A stretch of 64,000 nt of DNA. Origin: Candidatus Thiodiazotropha sp. (ex Monitilora ramsayi). GTDB lineage: Bacteria > Pseudomonadota > Gammaproteobacteria > Chromatiales > Chromatiaceae. The stretch is from contig JAHXIO010000011.1 in assembly GCA_025655595.1 (NCBI GenBank), forward strand, positions 124,001 to 188,000, read 5' to 3'. This document shows positions 21,498 through 29,858 of the stretch, piece by piece (the first letter of the stretch is position 1; every line of letters starts with the position of its first letter). The translations under genes were made by a program, and so were the position numbers. The notes below the pieces were generated by a model. That model ran no database searches, was not told the DNA's origin, and saw nothing but the letters and a program-made list of their open reading frames with translations.

Positions 21498-21821
21498 TCA
21501 GAAGGGAAGCTTCATGCCCGGTGGCAGTCCCAGTCCCGATGTGAGTCCGGACATACTCTCCTGCATCTTCTGGCCCACCCGTAACGCCGCATCGTTGACT
21601 GCGGCGGCCACCAGATCCTCCAGCATCTCCTTATCGTCGCCAACCAGCGAATCATCGATCTCCACGCGACGTACCTCATGCTTACCGTTCATTACCACCT
21701 TGACCAGACCACCACCCGACTCGCCGGTGACCTCCTCCTGGGCAAGACGCTCCTGCGCCTGCTGCATCTCGGCCTGCATCTTCTGGGCCTGTTTCATCAG
21801 ATTGCCAATACCACCTTTCAT
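21498..21821 (-). CDS. ybaB: YbaB/EbfC nucleoid-associated protein
   Basis: A 107-residue DNA-binding protein that coats the nucleoid as a dimer. The start [20 protein letters not shown] and the Gly-rich strand [20 protein letters not shown] are characteristic. The frame is open up to 21899, but GAGGAA lies just before the ATG at 21821, and all relatives begin at this Met. It ends with [18 protein letters not shown]. It lies between dnaX and recR. Confidence 0.95.
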   Translation of the reverse strand: MKGGIGNLMKQAQKMQAEMQQAQERLAQEEVTGESGGGLVKVVMNGKHEVRRVEIDDSLVGDDKEMLEDLVAAAVNDAALRVGQKMQESMSGLTSGLGLPPGMKLPF

Positions 21822-21902
21822 GGGTTGTTCCTCAAATATCGTTTCATAATTCACTTTGGACTGTGGTGAGGCTAAACAGCCACACACACGCATACACAAG
21901 CC

Positions 21903-23552
21903 TCAGTCCACCGGCCGTATCGAGTCGGACACTAGCTTGGCTGAGAAGTGCTCCTCCATCTCCCTGACCAACGGATCCTGACTCATAGACGCTTCCGCTT
22001 CCCGCTGTCGATCCCGTTGCTCTCTCTCCTGGCGCATAGCCGGCGTTTCCGCCTCGGGAACCGCCTCGCTGATTTTCAGTTTGACCGCTCTGCCCAGTTG
22101 ATTACTGATGCCATCCTGCAGCCTTGCCTCCGCCTGTCCCACTCGCAAATGGCGGTGCGTGGAGTCGAGTTTGAGACAGAGGGTCTCTCCATCCCAACTT
22201 TCGAAAACAGAGTGGTGTGCCAACTGGCTGGCGATACCCCCCAGTTTCAAAGCTGCTACGAAGTTATCCCACTGGGCAGGATCGGCTGCTTGTGGCACCG
22301 GTTCCCTGACTTCGGGACTGCCAGATATCTCCGCCTTCACACTCTGTTGGGGAGAAGACTTTTGCCCTGTTGACGGTCGGATCGGCGATGTCCGCTGTGC
22401 GGATCTGCCCTGTTCAATGGTCGGTTGCCGGCTTTTCTCTCCACTTCCACTAACCGATCCTGTGGCGCCCACCGGCCGAAAAGCCAACATCCGCAGCAGC
22501 AACATCTCGAAGCCACTGCGGGGATCCGGTGCGAGAGGGAGTTCTCTCTGACCGGTCAGCCCGATCTGATAGTAGAGCTGCACATCTTCCGGGTTAATCC
22601 CCTCAGCAAAGCCCTTGAGGCGCGATGCATCGAAAGCCTCATCCGGTGCGATTTCCGGCACTGCCTGCAGGAGGGCGATCTGGTGCAGCATAGCCAGCAA
22701 TTCCCGGGTCGCAGAGGTAAAGTCGGTCGCCAATTGGCTCATCTTCTCCACCTGCTGCAACAACCCGGTGCCGTCTTGTGCCATCAGGGCGTCGAGTAGT
22801 CGATAGACCTGATCGGCGCCCACCGTACCGATCATGCTGCGAACCTCATCCCCTTTCACTCTACCGCCACCGAAAGCGATGGCTTGGTCGAGCAGGCTGA
22901 GACCGTCACGCATACTGCCATCAGCTCCCCTGGCCAGTAGGGAGAGGGACTCGTCATCGAAAATGATCGACTCCTGCTCCAGGATATGTTTCAACTGCTG
23001 CTCGATCTGCTCCCGGCTGAGCCTTTTCAGATTGAACTGCAGGCAGCGAGAGAGCACAGTCACCGGAACCTTCTGCGGATCGGTGGTGGCAAGCACGAAT
23101 TTGACATGGGGAGGCGGTTCCTCAAGAGTCTTCAACAAGGCATTGAAACTACTGGCCGAAAACATGTGAACTTCATCAATTAGATAAACTTTATAGCGGC
23201 CGCGCACGGGGGCGTATGGAACGTTATCCAGGAGCTCCCGGGTCTGGTCCACCTTGGTACGGGAGGCGGCGTCAACCTCTAACAGGTCGACGAAACGCCC
23301 CTCGTCAATCTCGCGGCAGGCGTCGCAGACGCCACAGGGTATGGCGCTGACACCCTGTTCGCAGTTCAGCGATTTGGCGAAGATCCTCGCCAGTGTGGTC
23401 TTGCCCACCCCCCGCGTACCGGTGAAGAGATAGGCGTGATGCAGTCGCTCATTATCCAGCGCATTGGTCAACGCCTGGACCACATGCTCCTGGCCCACCA
23501 GCTGGCTGAACAGCTGAGGCCGCCATTTTCGGGCTAAAACCTGGTAGGACAT
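21903..23552 (-). CDS. dnaX: DNA polymerase III subunit gamma/tau
   Basis: A 549-residue clamp-loader ATPase. The N-terminus MSYQVLARKWRPQLFSQLVG is typical, with Walker A GTRGVGKTTLAR at about 45-56, the four-Cys zinc module (CEQGVSAIPCGVCDAC) and the DEVHMFS Walker B region. Domain III ends near residue 365. A charged, variable linker leads to a tau-type C-terminus for polymerase and helicase contact. It is shorter than the E. coli tau protein (643 residues). I did not find a convincing frameshift signal for a separate gamma form. Confidence 0.96.
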   Translation of the reverse strand: MSYQVLARKWRPQLFSQLVGQEHVVQALTNALDNERLHHAYLFTGTRGVGKTTLARIFAKSLNCEQGVSAIPCGVCDACREIDEGRFVDLLEVDAASRTKVDQTRELLDNVPYAPVRGRYKVYLIDEVHMFSASSFNALLKTLEEPPPHVKFVLATTDPQKVPVTVLSRCLQFNLKRLSREQIEQQLKHILEQESIIFDDESLSLLARGADGSMRDGLSLLDQAIAFGGGRVKGDEVRSMIGTVGADQVYRLLDALMAQDGTGLLQQVEKMSQLATDFTSATRELLAMLHQIALLQAVPEIAPDEAFDASRLKGFAEGINPEDVQLYYQIGLTGQRELPLAPDPRSGFEMLLLRMLAFRPVGATGSVSGSGEKSRQPTIEQGRSAQRTSPIRPSTGQKSSPQQSVKAEISGSPEVREPVPQAADPAQWDNFVAALKLGGIASQLAHHSVFESWDGETLCLKLDSTHRHLRVGQAEARLQDGISNQLGRAVKLKISEAVPEAETPAMRQEREQRDRQREAEASMSQDPLVREMEEHFSAKLVSDSIRPVD

Positions 23553-23826
23553 ACACCGTATTCGCTGTCTGTTGATTGAGGGATGGCAGTTTAACCCGAA
23601 TTCCGGGTGGAATCACTGCTGCCGACTCGCCCCGATTCCTGAGAAATAGAATCCCTTCAGAATCGTCTGCCCCTGGCGATATGAGTAGATAAGGTAACAC
23701 CCTGAATATCAAACAACCGGATCGATCAGAGATTCGACCAAATCTAAAAGGTGCCAGAAAGGTATCTCATATTCAGGGCAAGATAATCCGCTCCGCCTGA
23801 GCGATTTCATACCATAGGGATAGGCA

Positions 23827-24594
23827 GTGACAAGGACCGCGAACCATAGACAACTGACGCTAGTACTCTCCACGGATGATGGATCCGCCGTACCGTCTGC
23901 CGTCTTAGATGATCCTCGCATCGAGCCTGCCTTTCTGGAAACCGATATCACAAGCCCCCCGGTCGATGACGCAGCTTTTTGTGAAAAACTTAAAGCGCAC
24001 TACGCTCGGGCGATCGCCCGAACACCGGCCGCACTACGTCTACATGTGGCGCGAATCGAACTCTATGTAGTAACAACAGACACGAGGGTTCCGGGGGCGT
24101 TGCTCGACCTCTTTCTGACCCTCAAGGAAAAAGGCTTTCCCCTGCGCAGACGCATGCTGGCAATCAGCAAATCTCTGCTAACACCCCACGACCTCAATCT
24201 GTTTCTGACCGGCCTCCAAAAGGGAGAAATCAACCTAACCGCGGATCCTCCTGAGGCCGTGAGCTCAATACTCCGCAGCGGCATCACTGGCGACACCCGC
24301 CTGGTAGAGAAATCTGTCCAAGTTGCATCCAACGCGACCGACCCGCTGACCATCGCACAGGAGTATTTGGAGTACGGCCAGGTCGAGCTGGCTCAGGAGA
24401 TCCTGGAAAGGTCGCTACTGGCAGCTCCAAACCACGAGGCACTGCATCATGCTCTCCTGGAGATCTATCGTCATACCAGACAACTCGCACCCGTCAACCA
24501 GATGTGGGGACATCTACAAGGCTTGGATATTCCAGTAAAGGCTGAATGGCAGGCGCTCCTATCACAACTGAGTGAGGATCATCAGCAGGTATGA
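23827..24594 (+). CDS. Unknown protein with C-terminal TPR-like repeats
   Basis: A 255-residue soluble protein starting at GTG. The middle is helical (LRLHVARIELYVVTTDTRVP; LKEKGFPLRRRMLAI). The end resembles tetratricopeptide repeats or the FimV C-terminal motif: TIAQEYLEYGQVELAQEILE followed by NHEALHHALLEIYRHTRQL. I do not recognise the N-terminal part. The stop overlaps the start of the next gene (ATGA), so it is translationally coupled to the receiver-like protein and the GTPase and is probably a scaffold of that system (inference). Confidence 0.65.
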   Translation: MTRTANHRQLTLVLSTDDGSAVPSAVLDDPRIEPAFLETDITSPPVDDAAFCEKLKAHYARAIARTPAALRLHVARIELYVVTTDTRVPGALLDLFLTLKEKGFPLRRRMLAISKSLLTPHDLNLFLTGLQKGEINLTADPPEAVSSILRSGITGDTRLVEKSVQVASNATDPLTIAQEYLEYGQVELAQEILERSLLAAPNHEALHHALLEIYRHTRQLAPVNQMWGHLQGLDIPVKAEWQALLSQLSEDHQQV

Positions 24595-25754
24595 CTTCTC
24601 CCCCCAAATCCCCTGTCCGCCTTGGCGCTATCGGCATGGATCAGCGACAGCTCAATGCCCTGAGCTTGCTCTTCAGCAGCAAATGCAACAACCGTTACAT
24701 CCTGGTCGAGGAGGAGTCGGCAGAGATCTGCATCCTCGATCTGGATGTCTTTGGCGGAGAGCGTCTCTGGGAGGAATGTCGAGAGCGGCATCCCGATCTT
24801 CCGCTCATATTGGTTTCACTGAAGACACGCTCGATCTCGGATAGTTATACCGTTTTCGTACAAAAACCCATTCCGGTGAAACTGCTCATCATGGCCATCG
24901 AGAAGCAACGCCGTCTTCTGTTGATCACAACCGCAGACGAAGCTGACCTGATTGACGAAGAGACGCCTGCAGCAACTGAAATGAAAGCTTTGGAGAGGCC
25001 TGATACTCCATGTGAGGCACCGAGGGCGCCACCCAAAGTCAGCCGGGCCGCCTCGCTCATGAGTGTGACGGAAGAAAAGCACTTCGTCGGCACTGCACAG
25101 GATATCGATTCCAACAACCCAGCACAGTGGGAAAAGATCTTCTACAACCCTGATCATTATCTATTAGGACATCTTCAGCAGGCACTGAATCTGGCGGTAA
25201 AACACAATCGCAATGTAGCCGTCGAAGGCCCTTGGCCAAAGATCCATCTGATGGCGGAGACACATACCGTTCGAGTCTACAGCGAAGAGAGACATCTGCG
25301 CCCTTTTTGCACGATACCCGATTCAACCCTTGAGGCATCTTTGCGCCTTTTCGATGAGGTGAAATCACAAGCATCCACCTTCCAGGAGTATCCGGTGTAT
25401 GCCTTCTTCTGGAAGCTCGCTCTCTGGGCCTCCCGAGGACGGTTGCCGGAAGGTACCAATCTAACGCAGCCAATCTATCTGCGCCGCTGGCCAAACTTCA
25501 CTCGCCTGGTGGTCACACCCCACGCAATCGCCATTGCCGCCACCTGGACTGAGCAACCCCGCTCCCTGGTTGATACGGCGGCAGCCCTAGGAATCCCCCA
25601 ACGCTATGTCTTCGCCTTCTATAGCGCAACAAAGGCCGTGCAGCTGGCCGGTGAGACGAGGCGCGCTGTAGACACTCTGCTTGCCCCACAGTCGATTGAA
25701 CAGTCGAGTAGACGGGGGCTGCTTGGACGCCTGTTGGATCGCCTAAGAGGATAA
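24591..25754 (+). CDS. Receiver-like regulator with unknown C-terminal domain
   Basis: A 387-residue soluble protein. Residues about 8-105 look like a divergent response-regulator receiver: an acidic strand ICILDLD holds the candidate phospho-acceptor, then LPLILVSLK and VQKPIPVKLL with the conserved Lys-Pro. A variable linker follows (about 110-170). The C-terminal half (about 180-385) has mixed helices and strands, with WPKIHLMAETHTVRVYSEE and a helical end RGLLGRLLDRLRG. I cannot assign it to a known output domain. It is coupled to the gene before and lies seven bases from the GTPase gene. Confidence 0.6.
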   Translation: MTSPPKSPVRLGAIGMDQRQLNALSLLFSSKCNNRYILVEEESAEICILDLDVFGGERLWEECRERHPDLPLILVSLKTRSISDSYTVFVQKPIPVKLLIMAIEKQRRLLLITTADEADLIDEETPAATEMKALERPDTPCEAPRAPPKVSRAASLMSVTEEKHFVGTAQDIDSNNPAQWEKIFYNPDHYLLGHLQQALNLAVKHNRNVAVEGPWPKIHLMAETHTVRVYSEERHLRPFCTIPDSTLEASLRLFDEVKSQASTFQEYPVYAFFWKLALWASRGRLPEGTNLTQPIYLRRWPNFTRLVVTPHAIAIAATWTEQPRSLVDTAAALGIPQRYVFAFYSATKAVQLAGETRRAVDTLLAPQSIEQSSRRGLLGRLLDRLRG

Positions 25755-25761
25755 ATTTTTC

Positions 25762-26298
25762 ATGAACGATTTCAAGATCATATTCAGCGGTCCCGTCGGC
25801 GCAGGCAAGACTACCGCCATCGGCGCCATCAGTGACATCGACCCGGTCACCACTGACGAGCAGGCCACCGACATGACCAAGGTGCAAAAACCGGGCACCA
25901 CGGTGGCCATGGACTATGGGCAGATCACACTCGATGAAAGCGAAAAGATCCACCTATACGGCACCCCGGGCCAGGAACGTTTCAACTTCATGTGGGACAT
26001 TCTCACCCAAGGCGGCATCGGCTTGGTTCTTCTGCTGAACAACACCCGGCCAGACCCTTTTCGGGACATGCACTTCTTTCTCAATGCCTTTCAAGCTTTC
26101 ATTGCCTCCAGTAAAGTTGTCATCGGCGTGACCCAGATGGATCTGTCCAGGACACCCACTATTGAGGACTATCACCTGCAACTGGAGAACAGCGGCACGA
26201 AGGTTCCCATCTTCGATGTGGATGCGAGGGATAAGCGGGATGTCTCTCTTCTGGTCGAGGCGTTGCTCTACTCCCTGGACCCGGGATTGGGTGGCTGA
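25762..26298 (+). CDS. Ras-like small GTPase (COG2229/MglA-related)
   Basis: A 178-residue protein that is essentially only a G domain. The P-loop is GPVGAGKT at 10-17. A Thr-rich switch I region (KPGTTVAMDYG) is followed by the switch II motif YGTPGQERF at 66-74. TQMD at 124-127 stands in place of the canonical NKxD, and DARD is near residue 150. Such prokaryotic small GTPases act as two-state switches with Roadblock-domain partners, as MglA does with MglB. The gene is followed after one base by a Roadblock-like protein and is near a second one at 27628. Confidence 0.87.
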   Translation: MNDFKIIFSGPVGAGKTTAIGAISDIDPVTTDEQATDMTKVQKPGTTVAMDYGQITLDESEKIHLYGTPGQERFNFMWDILTQGGIGLVLLLNNTRPDPFRDMHFFLNAFQAFIASSKVVIGVTQMDLSRTPTIEDYHLQLENSGTKVPIFDVDARDKRDVSLLVEALLYSLDPGLGG

Positions 26299-26299
26299 G

Positions 26300-26941
26300 A
26301 TGGCCGACTATCGACTGATCGAGAATCTCTATGTCCTGCCGACACCCGGCGGCGCCTTTCATGCCGTCTCCCATCAGGAGAATGATCCCATGCGCGGGAT
26401 GCTCTGCACGATGTTGCGTGAGTCATCCAGTCCCCTATTGACCCAAGAGGCGCTGGAGGGTTGGAGCAACCTGACCGGTGAGGATGCCCAGGAAGCCCTG
26501 TTTCATATCCAGAACCAGGGCTGGATAGAAGGCTTCACTGAAGTCAGAACCTCTCTTCCGGGTGCACTGGAATCGATACTGCCTGAACTGTTGCCTCCAC
26601 TCTCCGCAAACGGTAAGACACTATTGGCCGACAGCCACGGTTTCACTGTGGCGTCAGTTGGATTCACCCATGAGGCTGCGGTGGAGCTCTCCGCCCTCAG
26701 TGCCGACATCGCCTCTCTCGACGCCCGCCATTTCAACCTGACCCGACACAATCTGCGCCTGACCAGCAACGCCTGGACACTGGCAGACGCTGCAGGCAAC
26801 AGTCATCTGGGTTTCTGGCCCCTCTTTATCGATGAGCATCGCTTCGTCCTCGTGATTCAGGGCGTCCCGCAACTGAACCAGCCGGCATTCACCTCGATGG
26901 TCTGGGCTCTCTACACGCGCTACTCGAAAAGAGACGGCTAG
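26300..26941 (+). CDS. Roadblock/LC7-like partner of the GTPase
   Basis: A 213-residue soluble protein. The N-terminal part (about 1-90) looks like a small winged helix (LTQEALEGWSNLTGEDAQEA). The C-terminal part (about 105-205) has the Roadblock/LC7 pattern: KTLLADSHGFTVASVGF, a helix ELSALSADIASLD, and the final strand and helix HRFVLVIQGVPQL. The ATG at 26300 lies one base past the GTPase stop. An upstream frame exists but overlaps the GTPase. It may regulate nucleotide exchange or hydrolysis (inference from family pairings). Confidence 0.62.
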   Translation: MADYRLIENLYVLPTPGGAFHAVSHQENDPMRGMLCTMLRESSSPLLTQEALEGWSNLTGEDAQEALFHIQNQGWIEGFTEVRTSLPGALESILPELLPPLSANGKTLLADSHGFTVASVGFTHEAAVELSALSADIASLDARHFNLTRHNLRLTSNAWTLADAAGNSHLGFWPLFIDEHRFVLVIQGVPQLNQPAFTSMVWALYTRYSKRDG

Positions 26942-27034
26942 CCCCCAATCACGACAGCATCCAAAGGAGACAGAGAGAAACCAGCCCGAGCAATCAAGAG
27001 ACGCGAAGCAAAAAACAGACAAGGAGAATGGACG

Positions 27035-27598
27035 ATGGAAGAGATCGACTTCAAGACACTCACCCCCTATGCCAAAAACTTTACCGGTCTAACAGAAGTG
27101 CATGAGGCGTTACTGGTCGAGGTCGGACCGATGCTCAAGCCCTCACTGGGTGAGGTCACCGAGCGGTTCTACTCGACCCTGCGGAGCATCGACAAGACGG
27201 CCCCCTTCATTGAAGGAAGACTCGAGTCGCTGAAACAGACACATCGCAAATGGCTGGAAGGCCTCTTTACCGGCCCTTTCGACGAAAGCTATGCCCAGTC
27301 GATGTATCACGTGGGCCAGGTACACGTAAAAGTCCATCTGCCGGTGGAGTTCATGTCCGGCGGCATGAGCCTGATCAACGATGAACTCATCGCATTGGTC
27401 TGCAAAACCTTTTCGGACTATCCCGACCGTATCACCGCGCTGCTTAAGGCGATCAATGCGGTAACGGGATTCTCGTTACTGATCATGCAGCAGTCCTATC
27501 AGAGCTCCTCCCTTTCGGCGGAGCTCGACCGATTCCTCGCCATCACCGGCATGAGCAGGAGTCTGTTCAACAACCTGGCCGGGGCTTACCACAACTGA
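27035..27598 (+). CDS. Stand-alone protoglobin-type heme protein
   Basis: A 187-residue protein covering a single sensor-globin/protoglobin domain with no output domain. The stretch QSMYHVGQVHVKVHLPVEFM (about 88-107) matches the F-helix region of globin-coupled sensors, and His97 in GQVHVKV is the likely proximal heme ligand. KQTHRKWLEGLF and a distal helical region are also present. Such domains bind O2, NO or CO. Most bacterial forms are fused to signalling domains. Here the fold is free, next to GTPase and Roadblock genes, and would signal through protein contacts. A good ribosome-binding site (AAGGAGAA) precedes the ATG. Confidence 0.85.
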   Translation: MEEIDFKTLTPYAKNFTGLTEVHEALLVEVGPMLKPSLGEVTERFYSTLRSIDKTAPFIEGRLESLKQTHRKWLEGLFTGPFDESYAQSMYHVGQVHVKVHLPVEFMSGGMSLINDELIALVCKTFSDYPDRITALLKAINAVTGFSLLIMQQSYQSSSLSAELDRFLAITGMSRSLFNNLAGAYHN

Positions 27599-27627
27599 AT
27601 TCCATACCTACACAGGGAGACGTCATC

Positions 27628-27990
27628 ATGCGTGCAGACATGCTTAATTCCATCCTCAGCGAACTCAACGGCACCTCGGCGGATATCGAAGCCTCGGCGG
27701 TCATCTCCACGGACGGCCTGATCATGGCCTCGCAGCTACCCCAGAGTCTCGACGAAGATCGCGTCGGCGCCATGAGCGCCGCCATGCTATCCCTGGGTGA
27801 TCGCACCGCTCAGGAACTGGCGCGGGGGGATCTTGAACAGGTACTTGTCAAAGGCAACAACGGTTATGTCCTGATGGCTCATGCAGGGGCTGAGGCAGTA
27901 GTCACCGTACTGGCCAAAACAAACGCAAAACTGGGACTGATATTCCTCGATGTGAGGCGGGCGGCGGAAAGTATCGAGAAATTGATATAA
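27628..27990 (+). CDS. Roadblock/LC7 domain protein (MglB-like)
   Basis: A 120-residue single-domain Roadblock/LC7 protein. The start LNSILSELNGTSADIEASAV, the strand DGLIMASQLP, the helix AMSAAMLSLGDRTAQEL and the strand-turn LVKGNNGYVLMAHAG are the family pattern. MglB-type proteins of this family dimerise and stimulate GTP hydrolysis by their partner GTPase. It lies 30 bp after the protoglobin gene with AGGGAGA upstream. Confidence 0.88.
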   Translation: MRADMLNSILSELNGTSADIEASAVISTDGLIMASQLPQSLDEDRVGAMSAAMLSLGDRTAQELARGDLEQVLVKGNNGYVLMAHAGAEAVVTVLAKTNAKLGLIFLDVRRAAESIEKLI

Positions 27991-28102
27991 CCGGACATGC
28001 TCCCATCTCATCAGGCCACTGCTGAAACAGCAATGGTCTCCGGTTCTTCATTCAGGCAGGTAATTTCGTCCTGCACAGACGAATACCAAGAGGTTTTTTA
28101 CA

Positions 28103-28468
28103 ATGAGTGAGAGCGCATTTTTTCTCAGACGCATGAACGATCATGTCCAATATCTCGGTAAGATCAAAGCGACACTTGCCGATAAAGGGGACTTCCAGGG
28201 TACCGACCACCATAGCTGTAAACTCGGTCAGTGGCTCGACACAGAAGGACCTGAACAGGCCGCTGCAATCAGTAATGAGGCACGCGCCATTTTCGACTCA
28301 CTGCTGGAACCTCATGAACAGTTCCATAGTGCAAGTCACCAGGCGCTGGCGCGAAAAGCGGCCGGTGACAACGAAGGCATGGAGCAGGCGATGACCGAGA
28401 TGTTCAAACTCTCGGTCAATCTGGTGGATACCCTGATGAAGCTCGATACTTTGAGTCAGGGTAAATAG
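28103..28468 (+). CDS. Stand-alone CZB zinc-binding domain protein
   Basis: A 121-residue protein formed by one CZB (chemoreceptor zinc-binding) domain. The ligand pattern is complete: His14 in RMNDHVQYLGK, Cys39 in HHSCKLGQWL, and His71 and His75 in EPHEQFHSAS. In other proteins this domain senses Zn2+ or oxidants from the end of a chemoreceptor or diguanylate cyclase. Here it is a separate protein, last in the GTPase cluster. A start-proximal purine stretch (AAGAGG) is present. Confidence 0.87.
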   Translation: MSESAFFLRRMNDHVQYLGKIKATLADKGDFQGTDHHSCKLGQWLDTEGPEQAAAISNEARAIFDSLLEPHEQFHSASHQALARKAAGDNEGMEQAMTEMFKLSVNLVDTLMKLDTLSQGK

Positions 28469-28492
28469 CGCATTTGCAGCAACTTTGGGAAT

Positions 28493-28633
28493 GGTGCGGC
28501 AGAGCCTCACCCTACAGGGTGGCTGTTGTTAATAAACGCCCGATAACCGTAGACGCACGCATTTTCAAATGACGTCACTTTCCGGTATCAGACTTAAGCT
28601 GGCCATAACCGTAGGGTGCGGCCCTGCCGCACC
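28493..28633. repeat. Pair of inverted 23-bp repeats between convergent genes
   Basis: The 23 bases at 28611-28633 (starting GTAGGGTGCGGCC) match the reverse complement of 28493-28515 at 21 of 23 positions, with 95 bp between them. Each copy can also fold on itself; the right one is a perfect GGTGCGGC-CCT-GCCGCACC hairpin. The pair lies between the CZB gene and the convergent sdhE gene. It may be a REP-like or miniature element acting as a two-way terminator. No run of T follows either hairpin. Confidence 0.6.
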
Positions 28634-28684
28634 TGGATAGCGATTCATCGAGAAAGGGAATTGACAGGGTCTGGGACCGGTTGC

Positions 28685-28951
28685 TCAGGCTACACTGGTT
28701 GTGCGAATCGAATTGACCAGCTCTACGAACTCCTCATCGTCCGGATTCTCTCCGCCCACGCACCAGGCATGAATGATGGGATCGGGAAGTTCTAGTAACT
28801 GCAGGAAATGTCTCTGCAGACGGGGACTCAAACTGGTGTACTGCTGATCGAGAAAGGCTTCCAACAGCACGTCGAGTTCCAGCATACCGCGCCGGCACTG
28901 CCAGCGCAGTCGTTCTATATTCTTCAGTTCTTCGTCGGGAATCATTATCAC
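28685..28951 (-). CDS. sdhE: FAD assembly factor SdhE
   Basis: An 88-residue protein of the SdhE/SDHAF2 family that promotes covalent flavin attachment to SdhA. The signature RRGMLELD is at residues 20-27, and LLELPDPIIHAW follows. The size is normal. It lies 38 bp after sdhB on the same strand, completing an sdhC-D-A-B-E operon. Confidence 0.93.
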   Translation of the reverse strand: MIMIPDEELKNIERLRWQCRRGMLELDVLLEAFLDQQYTSLSPRLQRHFLQLLELPDPIIHAWCVGGENPDDEEFVELVNSIRTTSVA

Positions 28952-28989
28952 ACCGGCTCTCCGACAGGCTTAGCAAAGTTGATGAATCC

Positions 28990-29682
28990 TTAGATGGCGT
29001 CCTTCAACATGATTGCCTTGATGTGACCGATCGCCTTGGTCGGATTGAGTCCCTTCGGACAAGCCTCCACACAATTCATAATGGTGTGGCAACGAAACAT
29101 CTTGTAGGGGCCTTCGAGACTGTTCAAACGCTCTTCACTCGCCTGATCACGACTGTCGGCAAGAAAACGGCAGGCACTGAGCAATGCTTGCGGCCCGAGG
29201 AATTTATCCGGATTCCACCAGAAGGAGGGACAGGAGGTGGAACAGCAGCCGCACATGATGCACTCGTAGAGCCCGTCCAGCTTATCCCTCTCTTCGGGAG
29301 ACTGCAGGATCTCCTGCTCCGGCATGGGCTCCTTGCGGATCAGCCAGGGATCGACCTTCTTGTACTGGGCGTAGAACTGACTCATGTCAACTACCAGGTC
29401 GCGAACTACCGGTCGACCGGGGAAAGGCCGCACCTCTACCGTCTCCTTCAACTCCGACAGGGGCGTGATGCAGGCAAGCTTGTTACTGCCATTGACATTG
29501 ACCCCGTCAGAACCGCAAACGCCTTCACCGCAGGAGTGGCGGAATGTAAAAGACTCATCCTGCTCCTGGATCGCCATCAAGGCATCACGCAACATCATGC
29601 CCTGACGGGTTTCGACCTCGAACGCCTGCATGTAGGGCTCGTTGTCGGTGTCGGGGTTGTAACGGTAGACACTGAATTTCAT
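28990..29682 (-). CDS. sdhB: Succinate dehydrogenase iron-sulfur subunit
   Basis: A 230-residue subunit that carries electrons from the flavoprotein to quinone. Cys motifs for the three clusters are visible: CGEGVCGSDG with a later Cys (2Fe-2S), CIMCGCCSTSCP, and MNCVEACPKGLNP with their partners (4Fe-4S and 3Fe-4S). It ends in GHIKAIMLKDAI. It is separated from sdhA by 168 bp that hold an AT-rich repeat, an unusual gap for this operon. Confidence 0.96.
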   Translation of the reverse strand: MKFSVYRYNPDTDNEPYMQAFEVETRQGMMLRDALMAIQEQDESFTFRHSCGEGVCGSDGVNVNGSNKLACITPLSELKETVEVRPFPGRPVVRDLVVDMSQFYAQYKKVDPWLIRKEPMPEQEILQSPEERDKLDGLYECIMCGCCSTSCPSFWWNPDKFLGPQALLSACRFLADSRDQASEERLNSLEGPYKMFRCHTIMNCVEACPKGLNPTKAIGHIKAIMLKDAI

Positions 29683-29703
29683 CTCAAATCCTCTGCAGAT
29701 CAG

Positions 29704-29858
29704 GAAAATTTTGAATTTTGAATGCTTAATTTTGAATGACGGTGTTCGCTTCGCTCACAACTTCCTTTTTAACGAAAACACCTTCTTCAAAACCCAGCGG
29801 TGCACATAGCACACACAACCAGTTCAAAATTCAACATTCACAATTCAAAATTAATAAA
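29704..29858. repeat. AT-rich interspersed repeat, copy 1 (between sdhA and sdhB)
   Basis: The block is bounded by tandem TTTTGAAT-like words on the left and AATTCAAAATT-like words on the right, which form complementary ends. The core has GTTCGCTTCGCTCAC and GGTGCACATAGCACACACA. The second copy at 32369-32505 has the same order (GCGCTCGCTACGCTCGC; GGTGCGCACAATGTGTGCACA; AATTCAAC...AATTCAAAATT). The layout suggests a small non-coding mobile or REP-like element. It lies inside the operon and overlaps the very 3' end of sdhA. Confidence 0.65.

Noticed and set aside
29023-29721. A 232-codon open frame antisense to sdhB
   Set aside because: sdhB has all cluster cysteines and the operon order. The antisense frame has no recognisable motifs.
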